Assembly: GCA_963965975.1 (NCBI GenBank)
Contig: OZ014412.1
Span: forward strand, 10,211,849-10,275,848
DNA: 64,000 bases
Source of the DNA: Xestospongia bergquistia
Lineage: Eukaryota > Porifera > Demospongiae > Haplosclerida > Petrosiidae
Direction: 5' to 3'
This document shows, piece by piece, positions 24,098 through 38,900 of the stretch (the first letter of the stretch is position 1; each line of letters begins with the position of its first letter). The translations under genes and the position numbers were made by a program. The notes below the pieces were generated by a model. That model had not been told where the DNA came from, did not search any database, and saw nothing but the letters and a program-made list of their open reading frames with translations.

Positions 24098-26485
24098 CAT
24101 GTATATGTATACTGAAGTATCTAAGTCTGTTGAAGAGTGCTCGATGTCGTTTAGACAGAGCGGGTTAGAGTATATGTATATGTATATTTATACATGTACA
24201 TGTATAAGTACATATATGCATGTACATGTAACATAATAATTGACAGGTGCACACAATACCTGTTATTTAAGGGGTCCTTAGAGAGATATAGATGTTATTT
24301 TCACTTTTATTATATCAACTTTAACTTCATTCACAACTAACTCATATACATATTGTGCCCTTGTCAAAAATAAAAGATTTAAAATAGTAAACAATCAATG
24401 AGTATAGACTTTGCTATCAATCTCTCTCATTTGTTTATCAATATACTATATTGTTTACATGGAGGTCATTGATTTTAAAGTGTACTGTTGATGAATCAAC
24501 TGACCAACCAATCATACTTCATTGTACTTGCTTAACCAAGTTACTTCTGAGTAGGCCTACTCCTAATTTGCCAACTATTACATCATATAAGATCTGATTG
24601 ATTTCAAACTTCAGGACTGGGTACACCAAACACAAAAAAATTGATGTTAAAATTAAAAAAAGTTGAAACCACACAATTCAACAATAGCATTATAACAATA
24701 TTCTGATGTATTAGAACACATGGGCATAAAAAATCTAGAACTAATCAATTCTTCCAGGAACACATTTATAGTCTACTTTTGTTAACTTTGACCATGTAAA
24801 TCGCCTTAATGCCACATAAATCATGTTGTTTAGGATTATCTAATGTGATATTATTAATATGTTTTCTTAGCATGTTTACTGCCTTATTTGCCAAGCTAAC
24901 CAGGTGATCCAAAAATCATGTGGTAAGTTAGCTTGTATGTCAATATTTCAATGTATGCCATAATCATTGAACTTAATTACATGTTTGTCAAAAGCACTAT
25001 TTACAATGATTAGTATGAGTTTGTAAGCTTGTCATCAACTTATACATGAGCCATATCCAAGTCTTCCAATATCAATAATAGAAAAGTCCTAGAATTAATG
25101 TAACCATCAGCATTACAATCTTACGCTATTCTCTTATTTAATCATACTTTCTCTTTTCTTATTTAATCCATTAGTAAGTGATTCTAATATTAACTGTATT
25201 TAGTAATGGCATATGTGGAGAAATAAATTGTGATGAATTGAAACCTTCAAAGGTATAAGTTAGCGTAAACATAGTTCAAGTATCCCTAGATTATTTTTAG
25301 CTTATATTTGATGTTAGCATATAACAAAGAAAACATATGAAGCTTTTTTAGTTACTGGGTATGGTAATCATGTGATGGGAAGTACCCTTGTTACTATTCT
25401 CACAATAACCTCAACAATTGCTAGATGGAGAATTGGGATATTCCCGCAATACTAATTAAGAAAATTTGATTAACATATGTTTGGAAAAGAAACACCAAGA
25501 ATTAATAGACAAGCAAAAAAAGAGTTTATAGTATACAAGTAAATGGTCATTCTAAGATTATCCAATCACTTATATCTATACACAATCATTTGTAGAGTTA
25601 AGTTTGAAACATACTACTCAAGAATTGTGTAACTAAAACAGCTTGACTAAATTCAAAATTTAATATGAACTTAATTGAATATGTTGAGAATTATAAGGTT
25701 CTTCTACTTGGAAGTGTGTACCATCTAAAGTGTATTCATATCTTAGAGGAACTAGTCATAATGTGTTAGGGATTGTGATAACTATATTCATGTCCTCCTA
25801 AGAACTAAACTACCTTAATTGGTATGTATTTTATGGAGTAAGAAAACCATAGTGATAGTACTGTCAATAGATTTCATTTAAATACTTTTTTTAGATATAA
25901 CATGAATGTTAATGAATGTAAATAATATATTATATATATAGTGTTTATTATATATATATTATATATACCATATAAATCATGTTGTTTGGGATAATCTAAT
26001 GTGAAACTATTAAAATATTTTCATAAGTTTGACCATGTTTACCGCCTTACATGCCAAGCCAGTATATTCATGTTAGCTTGTATGTACATATTTTAATACA
26101 ATGATTAAAGCAGATAAATTACTGTCACTTATCACTAATGTATACCAATAAACGTAACTATGTTCACTACATAGAATGAGTTTCTAAAGTTGTTCTCAAT
26201 ATATTCAAGAGTCATATTCAAGTAAGTAATCTAACTTCAATAATAGAAACGTCTTAGAATTAACGTAAACATCAGTAATATTATTACAATCTTAGGCTAT
26301 TCTCTTATTCAATCATACTTTCTCTTTTCTTCTTTAAATCAAAATTTCTAAGTGATTCCAAAGTTAACTGTATTAAGTAATGGCATATGAGGACATATAA
26401 ATTGTCACACATTGAAACCTTCAAAGGTCTAAGTTAGCACAAACAGATTTCAAGTGTCCCTAGATTTATTTTAGCTCACATTTCA
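21328..26485. repeat. Amplified interspersed repeats between copies A and B
   Basis: The blocks 21328-21705 and 22600-22980 are nearly identical. Each begins near tgtttattaaggaatcctta and ends near actgtcaatagattttagct. R1 blocks with tagttactggtatggtaatc and acctcaacaatagctaaag lie at about 22230, 23040, 23760 and 25350. Another shared block with cttatacaagagccatatcc lies at about 23440 and 25040. No gene was found in these 5.1 kb. Confidence 0.7.
24056..24100. repeat. AT-rich microsatellite
   Basis: A run of ta dinucleotides flanked by imperfect tatacatgtatatg words within the repeat block. The open frame over it is an artefact of low complexity. Confidence 0.85.
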
Positions 26486-26489
26486 TGTT

Positions 26490-27540
26490 ATTATAAATCA
26501 TGATCTTAACTTCAACCAACAACATATAAGAATTAAGAATCTAGTCATGCATTTACAAGATGGTCCAGGTAAACAATATAAGATTATGCAATGCTAACAT
26601 ATGCCCTCCGAATAAAAATGTTAAATACATACATCATCCAACATCGAAGCTATAATTCATACTAACATAATATATCTTATACACAGCATGTAAATGCTAT
26701 ATTAGTAGGTAAAATAGAACAAAGTGTATAGGAATAGTAAAAGTGGTGTATGATATAAACCACACCCATCATAAACTAACCTGTAAAAGACAATATTTTT
26801 CTGTTCTAACTGATTCTCATCTTTTTAAACATATAACTATGTGGCTCTATTAAATATTGATTTATAAATAAAGATATTGTATCCACTTCACTTCACTTAC
26901 CTCAACATGAATTATAACACACCCACATGTGGCTGGGGTGTGTCTATTATTATACATTATCAAACTTTTTTCTTCTTAATTTGATTTACAGCATTTATTA
27001 GTTAGGTATGTCTGAACCTCGTAACAAATTGTAAATACCATTTTGATTTCTTGTTCATTTGTTTATGCATTATGTACATATATGCATATACTTTAAGCAG
27101 AACTTATACTTTTCACTTACTATCAATAGCAAGGGTTCAATGATAAAAACTAATATCATATGCATACTAACAAGTGCAGGAAAGCAGGTGAGGTTGATGA
27201 ATTTATCAACGCTACTACTATATTGTGGATTATTACTGAGCTAAGTAATGCATCATAAAATTTGACAAATGTTTGTCTGTAGTACTACACAAATTAATAA
27301 TGCTCTTACCTAATATAATATGATAAAAGCATATAAAAAGACTAGCACAATATTATTATAGCATTAACACTAACTACATTTATATAATTATTACTAATAC
27401 AGCAAAAAAAAGGTGTATAGGAAAGATACATAGTGTTTATTTAAAGATTTCATATAAACTCAGCAATGTATATATGTATGTATAGCAGCAAAGGTTTGTA
27501 TGCTAATACTACTTAATAGCAATTATTAAAAACTAAATAA
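26490..27540. repeat. 3' flank of copy B, duplicated at 16.8-17.9 kb
   Basis: From about 26500 to the end of copy B this sequence runs parallel to about 16790-17896, with the same order of words and small indels. The left end holds the third copy of the short frame ending QYKIMQC. This fixes the left edge of the segmental duplication that made copy A. Confidence 0.8.
27436..27441 (-). terminator. Candidate polyadenylation signal of copy B
   Basis: An AATAAA hexamer on the minus strand, about 105 bp beyond the stop codon at 27547-27549. Confidence 0.4.
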
Positions 27541-27546
27541 TTATGT

Positions 27547-29987
27547 CTAGACTGATTCAACTTTCTCAAGAATTTCTTGTTGGCTTTTCTTCATTTCTTG
27601 TTGGTTTTTCACTAACTTTGTAAAAAGATCATATTGTTTCCTCTCTAACTTAACAAAATCCTCTTCATATTTTGTAGACACCTTTCCTCCAAGTGCTCTA
27701 GCTTTTCGAAGTGGAAGGAACTTGTAATCTTTCTTCTCAAACTAAAATAAACAAAGTTATTGTAAATATATTAATTATTCAACTCTAAAGTTCAAATAAA
27801 CCAAACAATATCATATAATTAATAAAGTGACATCACAGCATATGATCCAAATCAGACTATGTCTCAATGTTCAATTCAGAAATATTTGGCAAATCTCAAT
27901 GAGCAACTGTATTACATGCATATCATTTGTTGGATAGCCTTTGGTTGGTTTAGATTCCTGGCATTTTATCCAGAGAAAAAAAACTAAAATGATTATCCCA
28001 ATTATACATACTAATTGTAATATAACAAGTATACTCACACAATCATAGACATATTTTTCAACAGCATTATGATCTTTAGGTTCCTTTGACATGACATGAT
28101 GAATAAAATACATGTAATTATACATGTTATGATCATCATGATAGTGATCTTCAAAACTCTAAGATAAAGAGAAAATATTTTATTAAATATAGTAATTATA
28201 AGAGCTGGCAATTAGTTGTTTATAGTTATTATATCAGGACATTATCCACAGGCCAAAAGAGGGTAAATAAACTTATGAGTGACAATTTTGACAGTTTCCA
28301 TAAAGTTGTATTTATCAGTCTTACCTTGCCTCTTCGTTCAAAGCGATCACTTTCAATACCACAAACAAAACAATAATCTTTCTTGTCCTTTTCAGCTTTA
28401 TCCTACAGTAACATTGAACACATTTTAAGCTATTGTAGTATACAGTCTTACACTTTCAGTTCTGAGCTGATTAAACCTAACTATCAAGATAGCTGAAATA
28501 ACTCCCAAACCAATAACAGATACTATCACATAAAATGACAAGTCAATAGATAAACGTCCCAAGTAAGTTTGAAAAGATGGTTGCACTTGGCCAGCATGAT
28601 TTACTGGAATCTATATCAATCAGTTTGTGAAAATACATATCTTAATGTTAAACTCACATTTTTAAAACCACCTAATAAACCTTCTCTCATTACAGTAATA
28701 TAACACTCGAAAAGTGTATGACAGAACAAATTGCTACCAGGTTCAGGATTAAAGAAGTTAGAAATGAAAGCAAATGAGATGGTAGCATAAATCAGTATAA
28801 TACTCAGAATAAGAAGTCCAACCCAGGATAACTGGATAACTGTAATGTAATAGTAATGACATTGGTAATTGTATTGTAATTAGTATAAGATATTAAGTTA
28901 CTTACTTCTGCCTCGAATTGCCTTTACTATGTGTTCAAGAACATTAACTTTAATAAAAATGTAAGGCAAACAAAAACAATAGAAGTATCCAGATAGTAAC
29001 AGGCCCAAAATGGAACAAGCAAGAAAGAACAAACGATAAAGTGTATATAGTCCAAAAAAGTAGATCTCAAAACCCTTTTTTCCAATCAGTTTTTCATTCT
29101 TCTTTTTCAAATATTCAAATTTATCACGAAGCCTTTTAATCTTGCTAAACCACTCTTTTATTTCATTCCTGTAAGAGAAATTTAATAAAAAGAAAGTAGA
29201 TGTTATTGTTCAGACTAACTGTAATGATAATACACATGTCAGAAGGTATACTTTTACTTTTAAGACAATACACCTACCTTTTATTGAGAACAAATGGAAT
29301 TTTGTAAAAGAAGTTTTGGTGCATTGTGTAAAAGTACTCAAACACCATCAATTGACTTAATACAACATGAAATATTGCCAGTTGACGATATACAATTTCG
29401 TATGATAGAATTGGATATGGAAATAAGACAATGAAGAGCGAAGAGTTGGTACTGCCAATTGTAATGGAACTATAAAGAAGAATTTGAAATGTAATGTTAT
29501 CATCACATACTTCAGATTACAGTTATATATTGTAATTAATAATAAATACATTTGTAACATACTTATCAGAAATTCTAAAGATACTAAGTACAAGTATGTT
29601 CAGCAAAATTGTCATAAAGCACAAAGAATAATGCAGTGGAGTCCTAAAATTTTAATAAATGAAGGACAAGCAGTCAAATAAAGTAAACCTTACGACATAA
29701 TCTCTATTAGCTTCCTGTACTTGAGATCATTCTACATAATTGAAATTGAATTAACACATACAAGTATAAGTATAAATAACACATTAATGTTGTAAATTGT
29801 ATTTTTAGAAATGCAAAGTTGTTGGCAGGTGCATACTGACCTCAGGACAATAAAATCACTAACCTTATATTTCAAGTTTTTATGAACAGATTCAGCCCAT
29901 ATCAAGAGGTCCTTTGCTTTGTCTTCTAGAGAGTCACGATTAATATTCAATTGCAACTCATTTTTCTCATTTTCAGTCAATTTTCCC
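27547..29987 (-). other. Copy B channel domain and C-terminal coupling domain
   Basis: Exons: linker about 29866-29987; S1 about 29565-29648 (LHYSLCFMTILLNILVLSIF); S2-S3 about 29278-29469; S4-S5 28906-29168 (IYFFGLYTLYRLFFLAC); pore 28658-28839; S6 28452-28610; Cys-Cys exon 28325-28402; His-His exon 28039-28158; coil and stop 27547-27741. The pore exon reads LFECYITVMREGLLGGFKN, where IP3 receptors carry a GGGVGD filter. At the cytosolic end of S6, VISAILIVRFNQLR replaces the family's GVIIDTFADLR, losing its Asp. The two Cys and two His that bind zinc in IP3R/RyR channels are present. Confidence 0.82.
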
Positions 29988-32900
29988 TAAAATACATATG
30001 CATTCATTGCAGATACCATAAAAAGCAAACAAGCATAAAAAGATACTAACAAACTAATGGAATACAATAGATAATTATTTCATAAAGATGGTTAGAAAAT
30101 TATAAGTTGAATCCTCAGAAATGGGAAGAGGGAATAAAATGGAGTAATATGTCAACATACATGGCATATAAACAGCTATAACATCACAACTACAAGGTAG
30201 AGCTGTAACTAATCCATTTATTTACACTATGGTTCCTTTTGATATACCATATCATTATTATCCTATGTAGTATTAAATGTAAGGGCTAAATGTGTATTTA
30301 TGAACTTACTGAGGAGTCAAAATGGAAATAAACGCTAGTCAATATAGTATCATCACCTACAGTATCATCATTTGAGTTAGTATAGTTCACTTCAATATGA
30401 CAGGTCTTTTCTTCTACATATTGCCACACCTTGTCATTGACATCATGAGGAGCTATTAAAGAGTTCAGTATATATTAAGACAATGCTAAGTTCATAGATC
30501 ATAGAGGCATATATAAGGCTTTAGATAGTTAACATTGCTTATTATGATGAGTTTCCCAAAAAACTTTAATCTGGTATGTGAGTTATTAACATGGTTATCA
30601 TATGTACAGTTAGCATTGTATGATAAATATAATGCCATTTACTTATAGATGTAAATGTGTATTAATAAAGTTTGTAAAAAATTACCATATTTTCCAACAG
30701 ATATATCAAGATAATCAGCCACTTTTTTCATGATATGATAAGCTTTGACTGTCGCTATATCAACCTCCTTTTTGTGATCACTGACATCATCAAATCTTTC
30801 TTCCTAAAACAGTAAGAGTATAACTATCTTTATCAAATTATTCATAAGTTGTCAGATTTGATTACTTCACAAGTGATTGTCATGACAATATGCCTGCTCC
30901 TGAAGTAGGTTATGTTAAATTAACAGATATATTCATAATAAGCTGTTTGACAACCACATTAAGATTAAGTAATTAAAGACTAAGTAGATAAAACTGGATT
31001 GATTATTTACCTCACGAAGTTTATACATTGTTTTTTCAACAATCTCTCTCTTTAGATCTTTAGCTATAGTTCTTCCAATACGCTGACAAGCATTCTGATC
31101 AGAACAGGTTTCCTCTAACAAAATCTCTAATAGCTCCAAGGCTTTGCACTGCATATGGACATGCTCCCAATTCTACAAATATTAAAACCAAAACCAATTA
31201 TAATAAAAATGATTGTTTTGAAAATGACAATTGACAATAGGTTTAAAACTGAACATCTAACAGAGTGAATACAAAATACAGGCAGGCAGAAAAGTGAGCT
31301 AACAAAAATAAAGGTACTTCAAAGATCAATCAGTTAAAGTTATCATCATAGCACTCATAGTAAAGGCTAATAAAATTCATTGGTTACTATATACATCGAT
31401 AATTATGTGTGTACTTTTAATAGTCACTTACAACAACATGCACAATAAAATAATGTAAGTGGACAAATTTGATATTAATACACATAATTCATGACTCAAA
31501 ACAATTATATGGACTACCTGGCCAACACATTAATAATACATTTAAAAATTAATGTAGATCAAAATCTAACTGATGGTATAATCAGCATCATGATTTCTTA
31601 CCATCATATTGAGTCCTTTAAGTAAGATTAGATTTAATGAGTCAATCACTTGACTATTTATTGCAACTGTTTGATTTTTATGATTACCACCACACATTTC
31701 AATAAGAGCCTTTACAAGAAAAAGAAAGTCCAAAAAATTACACAAGTAATTATTTTTTTACCTGAATTGCTTTCACAATAATAGATACATGCATATCAGG
31801 ATTTTCGTGCTCAGCAAGAGTTTGTAATAGTTCAGACACTTCACCAACAATGCTAATCTGTACACATTTAACAAGAAGTGAATCAGTAAACTATCTTGTG
31901 TACTTACAGAGATATAATGCTCCTGAGACTGTAAAATATCTTGCATTTCTTTGACCTGACGATCACACATTGTAATAATCACATTTAAGACAACATTGAC
32001 ATGTTTAACAGCTTCCTCTTCAGTAACTTCCTATATTAATATATGTTATATGTTGAGATTGTTCTCTATATTAGAGTTGGCGTGTATTCTTACAAGTTGC
32101 CCTGCAGACTCAATAGAATATACTGTGGAGGTTTGAGGTTTATTATTATTGTCATCTTGTTGTTGTTGCTATTGGAAGTATACAAGATTTAAGAGAAAAA
32201 TCAACACAGTTACCAAACATAAACAAAAGATAAAGAATTTAAGTTTAATAAATTAGTAACTTACTAACTGATCTCTATATTCCACCTAGAGAAAAAAAAT
32301 AGCAATAAAACATAATTTTATATTATTTATAATTATTTGATAGTTAACTTACATGAGGATCTGAAGTGATAGAGGCAACATCTTGGACAGAGCTACATAA
32401 AAATCAACATATTTAAATGTATACTAACTCTTAATTTACTAGCACAGTCAATAATGCAAAGAAAATTACCGATAGTAACTGAAACAGGAGATAGCTGTTG
32501 TCAAGAGTTTGTGAAGTCTTATAAAAAGGTTTGCATCTCCATGAGAAATCCAAGCTGCAATCTTCTTTTGCATATTATAATCACATTTGTAAAGTAAGAC
32601 ATATATCAGTCCCAGTACTGTTACAGCAACATCATCATCAGGATGAACAAGATGTAAAACAGCCTAAACAGAAAAAGAGAACTTCCATATATGGAAAGAC
32701 AGCAAAATAACTTATAAAATACAGAGTAACAAAGTTTTGGAACCATTATCTACAACAAGACTTATCAATTAATCTTAACATAACAATAAAGCACCATTAT
32801 GATTTACAGTTAATATAAATCAAGACATTCCAAAACACAGTACCAATATTGCATTAATGAGGGATGACAAGGGTTTAATTAGAATCAATTAATACTTAGC

Positions 32901-35900
32901 ACAATCTGTAAGTTAGATGTCATAGAAAGGTGACAGAAGTGATTTATAATAAAGTAAGTGCATGTGCCGCCTTAGTAGTCAAACATGATAATTCAGCTAC
33001 ATGCAGGGCTTACTATAATTATCCAGCTGCATTACTTTAAATCACCCATTTACTTGTAATAAACACAAATAGTGTCATAATTAATGCAATAACTAGTTAA
33101 TTATAATACCTTTTCATACATCTTCTCCAAATCATTTTCAATCTCTTTTGAATTTATAGGCCTACAATGGACACACAACACTCAATATGCATACTCCGTA
33201 AAGATTTGTTTAATAACATTCATTGCCCCATATGCATTTAAGAGGATAGAGAGCTGGGACTTTGTTCCTCCTTGATGTGGTTGCATGTACTTTCATGTAG
33301 ATAGGTCTTAAGTCTCAGAAGGGAATTGCTTTTAAGTGATAAATACCAGTGTTAAGAACAAAATTGAAATAATTATATAAATGTAAAAATATAATATAAA
33401 TATAATATAGTGGTAACAATCTCATTAGCTGAAAGAAAGGATATAAATGTTACAGAATAGTTCAGTTATTGTTATAAAGGGATGCCAATATACAAAATGA
33501 AAAATAGGTTCTTTCTTCTCAGAGTTACTAATGTTTTCTAGTAAAAATTATTCAAAAAAGAACTTACTTAACACTCTTCATTCTTCTGTCTAGAACTCCA
33601 AACAGTGTTTGCAGTGTGAAAAGCAAGACCTCATTAAGTTGATTTCTCTTATAACTGTCATAAGCCTGACACACATGTAACTGGTTATTAAAAACTCTAC
33701 AAAGAAAAGTGCAAAAAATGACAGGGATTGGCAAATCCAATAACTTCTTAATAAAACAATGTATTACCTTCTTGTAATTTTTACTACTGACTATTTAATT
33801 TTTGCTCTTTAAATGTTGTGGATTCTCACTAATCCAAATATTGTTAATCTGATTCTTTTTATGTAATTTGAATCCACTAGTGGAAAGTGTTTTGTAAAAA
33901 ACTACTAGAACTTCTAACATCAAGCTATTTAGCACAAATGTCAGTACAGTTAGAGCTGTGAATTTGTTCATAAATAATAGCAATATTTAAAAAGCTTCAA
34001 CAATCCAAATATTTCATTAATATAAATGTAGCTTAGTCTCTTGGCATATGGAGAAGTGAGGATCAATTGTTTTGATAAGATTATAGCATGGCCTAAAAGA
34101 ACAATGTTGTCATACATATTACCATTTCAACTTACTCAAGCATATCAGAGAGTGGCTTAGTGATCTCGACACTTCTGTTAATATAAAATATATATATTAT
34201 AGTAATGTGCTAATACCATAGAATTTTTAAAATTTTTATTTATTAAATTCATAAATCATGATAATGGTTACATACATACATGTGCTTCATATTCATATTC
34301 CATTAGACAATTATACATGATTACATAATAATCAAAGGTCAAAAGGTCAACAGTGAACACAGGTTGACACAGTATTTAATGTTAGCACCTAGTTTAATAC
34401 TGATGCAATAGAAATATATACAATTAATAAGTCTTAACCTTTCATAGCAAGCACTCTCTCTACAGTTATCATTACCTTTCTGGTGAGTCATCATTACAAA
34501 ACAACTCAATCAACTGTCGAAAACTCCTTCCACCAGGTAATAATTGTGTACAACATTCACATAAATCTAATTGGAAAAATTTTTTTCCTCAAACTATGCA
34601 AAATGACTATTTCAATAACAAAAGAAAGTAATTTGTCATTAAATACAATACCTGTATCATCAGTGTCTTGATTACCATTATCACTTCCTTGTTCATAAAC
34701 TTTCTGATAGTTAGAAATAAAATTGTGAAATAAGGAGTTTAATCCATTTTCTTCAGCCACTTCAGCCTCATATTTAACAAGCTCTTCAAATTTAAAGTAT
34801 TGCTGTCCAATTTTGGCAGTAGCAGTCTATATATAAAAGTGATTACATTAAATCAAGTATACAAATACTTACATTGGACTATCACTACAGTTTGTATATA
34901 TGGCATTGATAATGATTCTATAACAGCTTTAAACATACAGTTGTAAAAAACAACAAAGAATTCATTACATGCACTTATTTCTTATGTAATTTTTTTAGAT
35001 AGAGTTAGTACACTCTAAGAGTCTCAGTTAAAACAAGCATTAGTAATAAGTTTAATTATATACTAGGGAAGATACAATTGCAGAATGGGCACTGAACAAA
35101 AAATACTAACTGTAGAAGTTCAATTAGCTATTCTACTGAAACCTCCACTAACTATACGCATATTACACAACACAAACTATACCTTATACTGTTCACTTGG
35201 AACTACTTTGGCAATGCTGTTGAAACAGGATTTCCAAAACTCAGTATGAGCTTTACAGGTTAGAAATATTGGAGCAAGATCTTCATTGTGCAGCTTCTAT
35301 TGATAAAAATAAATTAAAACAATAAGTGAATTGAAGAATTAAAAAGTGGACTTAATCACTTAAACGGTTTGTAGAGTATAATTTACAAACCTACTTTTTA
35401 AAGTTAATTCAATAATAACAAATATTTAACAAGTTATAACACATTTACTTACCAATACTGCATCACCAAATTCTTTTAGCTTATATTGTTGTAACTCATC
35501 AAGCTCATCAGAATTTAGCTCATTACAAAGTGAAGTAATTAATGGAATTACTCCATCAACAAGATAAAATAGACCAAAACTAATCTCTTCAGTACTTGAC
35601 TCATCATCAAGTTTCCAAACGTTTGTCCAACTCTGACAAAATGACAATTAAAACCCATATTAGTATAATGCTAGACAAAATACTTAACTTACAATATGCT
35701 CAGAGAACAATCTCTTAAAGAGAAACATAAACTTCTCATCACCAAATGTATCAATATGACGATTAACAAAGAAAGTACAGGCATCAATGTGTTTCCAGAA
35801 ATCACTATCCTTATTTCTATATGTACAATAATATAACTTTTATGGTAATTCCTACAGTTAGTGGCCTTACTTGAGTTCATGCAATGAAGAACAAGAAAAC

Positions 35901-38900
35901 TTCTCACTATAAATGCAACCTTCATTAAGGAGGCGAGCAAAAGGCACTTTACGTTGCCTTGGTACATCATTATTAACAAGAATACTATAAAGAGTTAATA
36001 GTTAGTCATAATTTTAAAAAATTAAAATTTAAAATATGAAACCATAAACAAGCAGTTATTTAATGTCTATATGCTAACCAATAAATGTAATGTATTGATA
36101 CTACAACAATACAATACAATGATACAATGATGTGTATGTGTAGTAATGTATAAGAAAAATGTGTAAATACAGAGGGTTTGCCTCACACAGTTAAAAGCTA
36201 GAGTTAATTATAATAATTACTTTGATCTCTAAGTTTGTCAAGAATAAAAGTAAACATTAGCAATTGTATCTTAAATTCTAAATATCTAGCTTTAAACTAA
36301 GTCTGTGATCTCATTCACTTTCACATTGCTCTAAACATCTTATACATATTTTGCTCTTTTAATTGTTTTTTAAGCTTGTTTCCTCTTTGTTTTTTTCTAT
36401 GTTTCTTTCACCACCTAATGTTGAGTAATGTATTCTTTGAGGACATGAATAACCCATATCTATCACAAACTTGTGATTCAGGATTCCAGTAGGAAATTAT
36501 TATATTCTTTATTGTGACTAAACCACATGTATAAATTTATATAAATACTAAAGTGACATTTAAGACATTAGTTGGATTAGTAGCCTTGCACTAAGCCATT
36601 TAGCAATAAAGAAAACATTTGCAAGATATTAGTCATAAATTAAGTATTGACTTATTACTAACTTCATAAGCTCTTCCACTGTGAAGATCTTGTGACATAC
36701 AACCTCAGCAAACCTGCCTCTACCCTCAGCACATGTAGCTAATAAACTAGATACATTCAACAATGTCAATAATTCAACATCATCATTAGGGGTCTATATG
36801 AAAGAAAAGATAATTTCTATATAAGAGTATACACATACTACTTACATCTTTTGAAAGTACAGCAAGTCGTTCATTAGCCTTATCTTCTAACATAAGACTA
36901 AAAAAATTGTCTTTGTATTGAAAACTTTCGTTCAACATTCTGGCTATATTTTCTTGAGAATTCATCAGAGGAGGACCAGATTTGCATTTGGAGGGCTACA
37001 GAAGTATGAATATAAGTGTTTATTAAAGAAGATTATATATAATAATCTACCTTCATCACAGCTTCAAGAGTAGTAAAAAAGTCTAGATATTCTTTAGTCT
37101 CATTTGAAGTACCATTACAAGCCAGTATATATAGTTGTCTAATATCTCCTTCAGAAAAATTCCGACATAATTCAACATGGTCTGTAATAATCTATAACAA
37201 CAAAATAAATATTACAATTGATTATTTTATTGGTACTGCTGCTATTTCTATTTAAGGAATTGGATAATTGCTAACTTTGAAGACTGGAAAATAGCATAAG
37301 ATATGAAACTGCTTGTAAGCATTTATTCAATCAGAAGCTTAAAACAGTTATACACAATTTAAAGTATTCACTGTAAAAGTAATGATATTTATTAGATGCT
37401 ATGTAAATTGGCAGTAACTGTATGTGGGTTTATTTCATTCGTCATTCTTAAAAGTCACATATAACAATACAATATAATAATGAAAACAAACATATCTGTG
37501 TATATAACACATGATTCAAAACAACTTTAGGACCACCTGGCACACTGTACATGTCAGGTGGAAAAAAGAACAATAGAGCTAATACTGGCTAACATACAAA
37601 TCGAACACTTACTTCTGTCAACAGATAGGAAACTGAAGATATGGCAATCTTGACTTCATAAAAGTCAGTAAAATGTAGAAACATTTTTTGTTGTATCTTG
37701 AATTAAGTAGCTTTACAGTAATACAACTATCATATTAATTCCTACCATTTTATTGCCTCTGCAAATTTTTTGAAGCACGTCAAAAACATCTACTAATACT
37801 TTCTTGATTTTATCTTTTTCAGGATGATCTTTGTAGTCTTTCGAAAAATGCTTGAACACAAAAATCAGAAGAGCTGAATAAACACCTTTTGAAAAGGAAA
37901 AGCAATAACAATGAATAAAAATTAAATATTGTGGAGAGACTAGAGACAATCTCTACAATGATAAACAGTCATATTAAGTTAGATTTACCAGTAGTATAAA
38001 CAATTTTTTGATAGCTTGGCCTTGGACAGACTTCATTTTGAACAAAAAGAAAAGGGCTAGTTTTCAGTTTCAGTATAAAATTTGGCAATTCTATAGTGAA
38101 GAGAAAAAGAATTAATCACTTCTAATTATTACCTGCATAATAATTTTCTTTCTATGTTTTAATCCAAACTGTGCTAATACTAGTACATACTAGATGTTTA
38201 TAAAAACAGAATAGTCATAAAACATTACCTGTGGGATAGTTAGCATCTACTAAGTCTTTCAATTCTAACTTTCTAGAATCTTCTGCCACAGAAACATCAC
38301 TTGTGGGATCATCTTTCGATTTTTGCTTTCCACCTCTAAGAGAGCCTTCATTCAATGACCAGTTGTATATACTATGATGTTCAGTTTCATCCTTTTGATT
38401 AACAGCAGTGTGAATATAAGAGCACTTGGCATCTTCAAATAGTTGATGTTCTTTCTACAATTGAATAAATTATATCAATAGTGTTGTTACACATAAAAAT
38501 GATATGATCACTAATATATATTATATTACCTTATAAATGGCATATAATAAATTAGCACTGCATATTCTCAGTTCATCATTGTCATAGCTCATCAAATCTT
38601 GTAATATTACAACAAGACCTCCAGAATCATCAACATTAAAGCATTTGTAATCACCTCTTGCTCTAACAAATCCTGCCAATGTTTGACAATGTCTACGAAG
38701 GACCCTAAATATATTAAAGAACCAAAAATACATAAAAAGTCATGAAAATGAATGGCAATAGATTGAGAGGGTGGTACCAATTTATGAAGATAGCAATCAA
38801 CTAGCAACAAGCATACCCCAGACAGTAACTTACAGTGCACAATAAGCATAAAAATGCATGAAAATGAAATTTTAACTAGATAAGAATAGCATGAAGTTAT

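Noticed and set aside
27059..27244. 61-codon plus-strand frame in the 3' flank of copy B, with a similar one near 17500
   Set aside because: The two are similar only because the flank was duplicated; no start context or domain was found.
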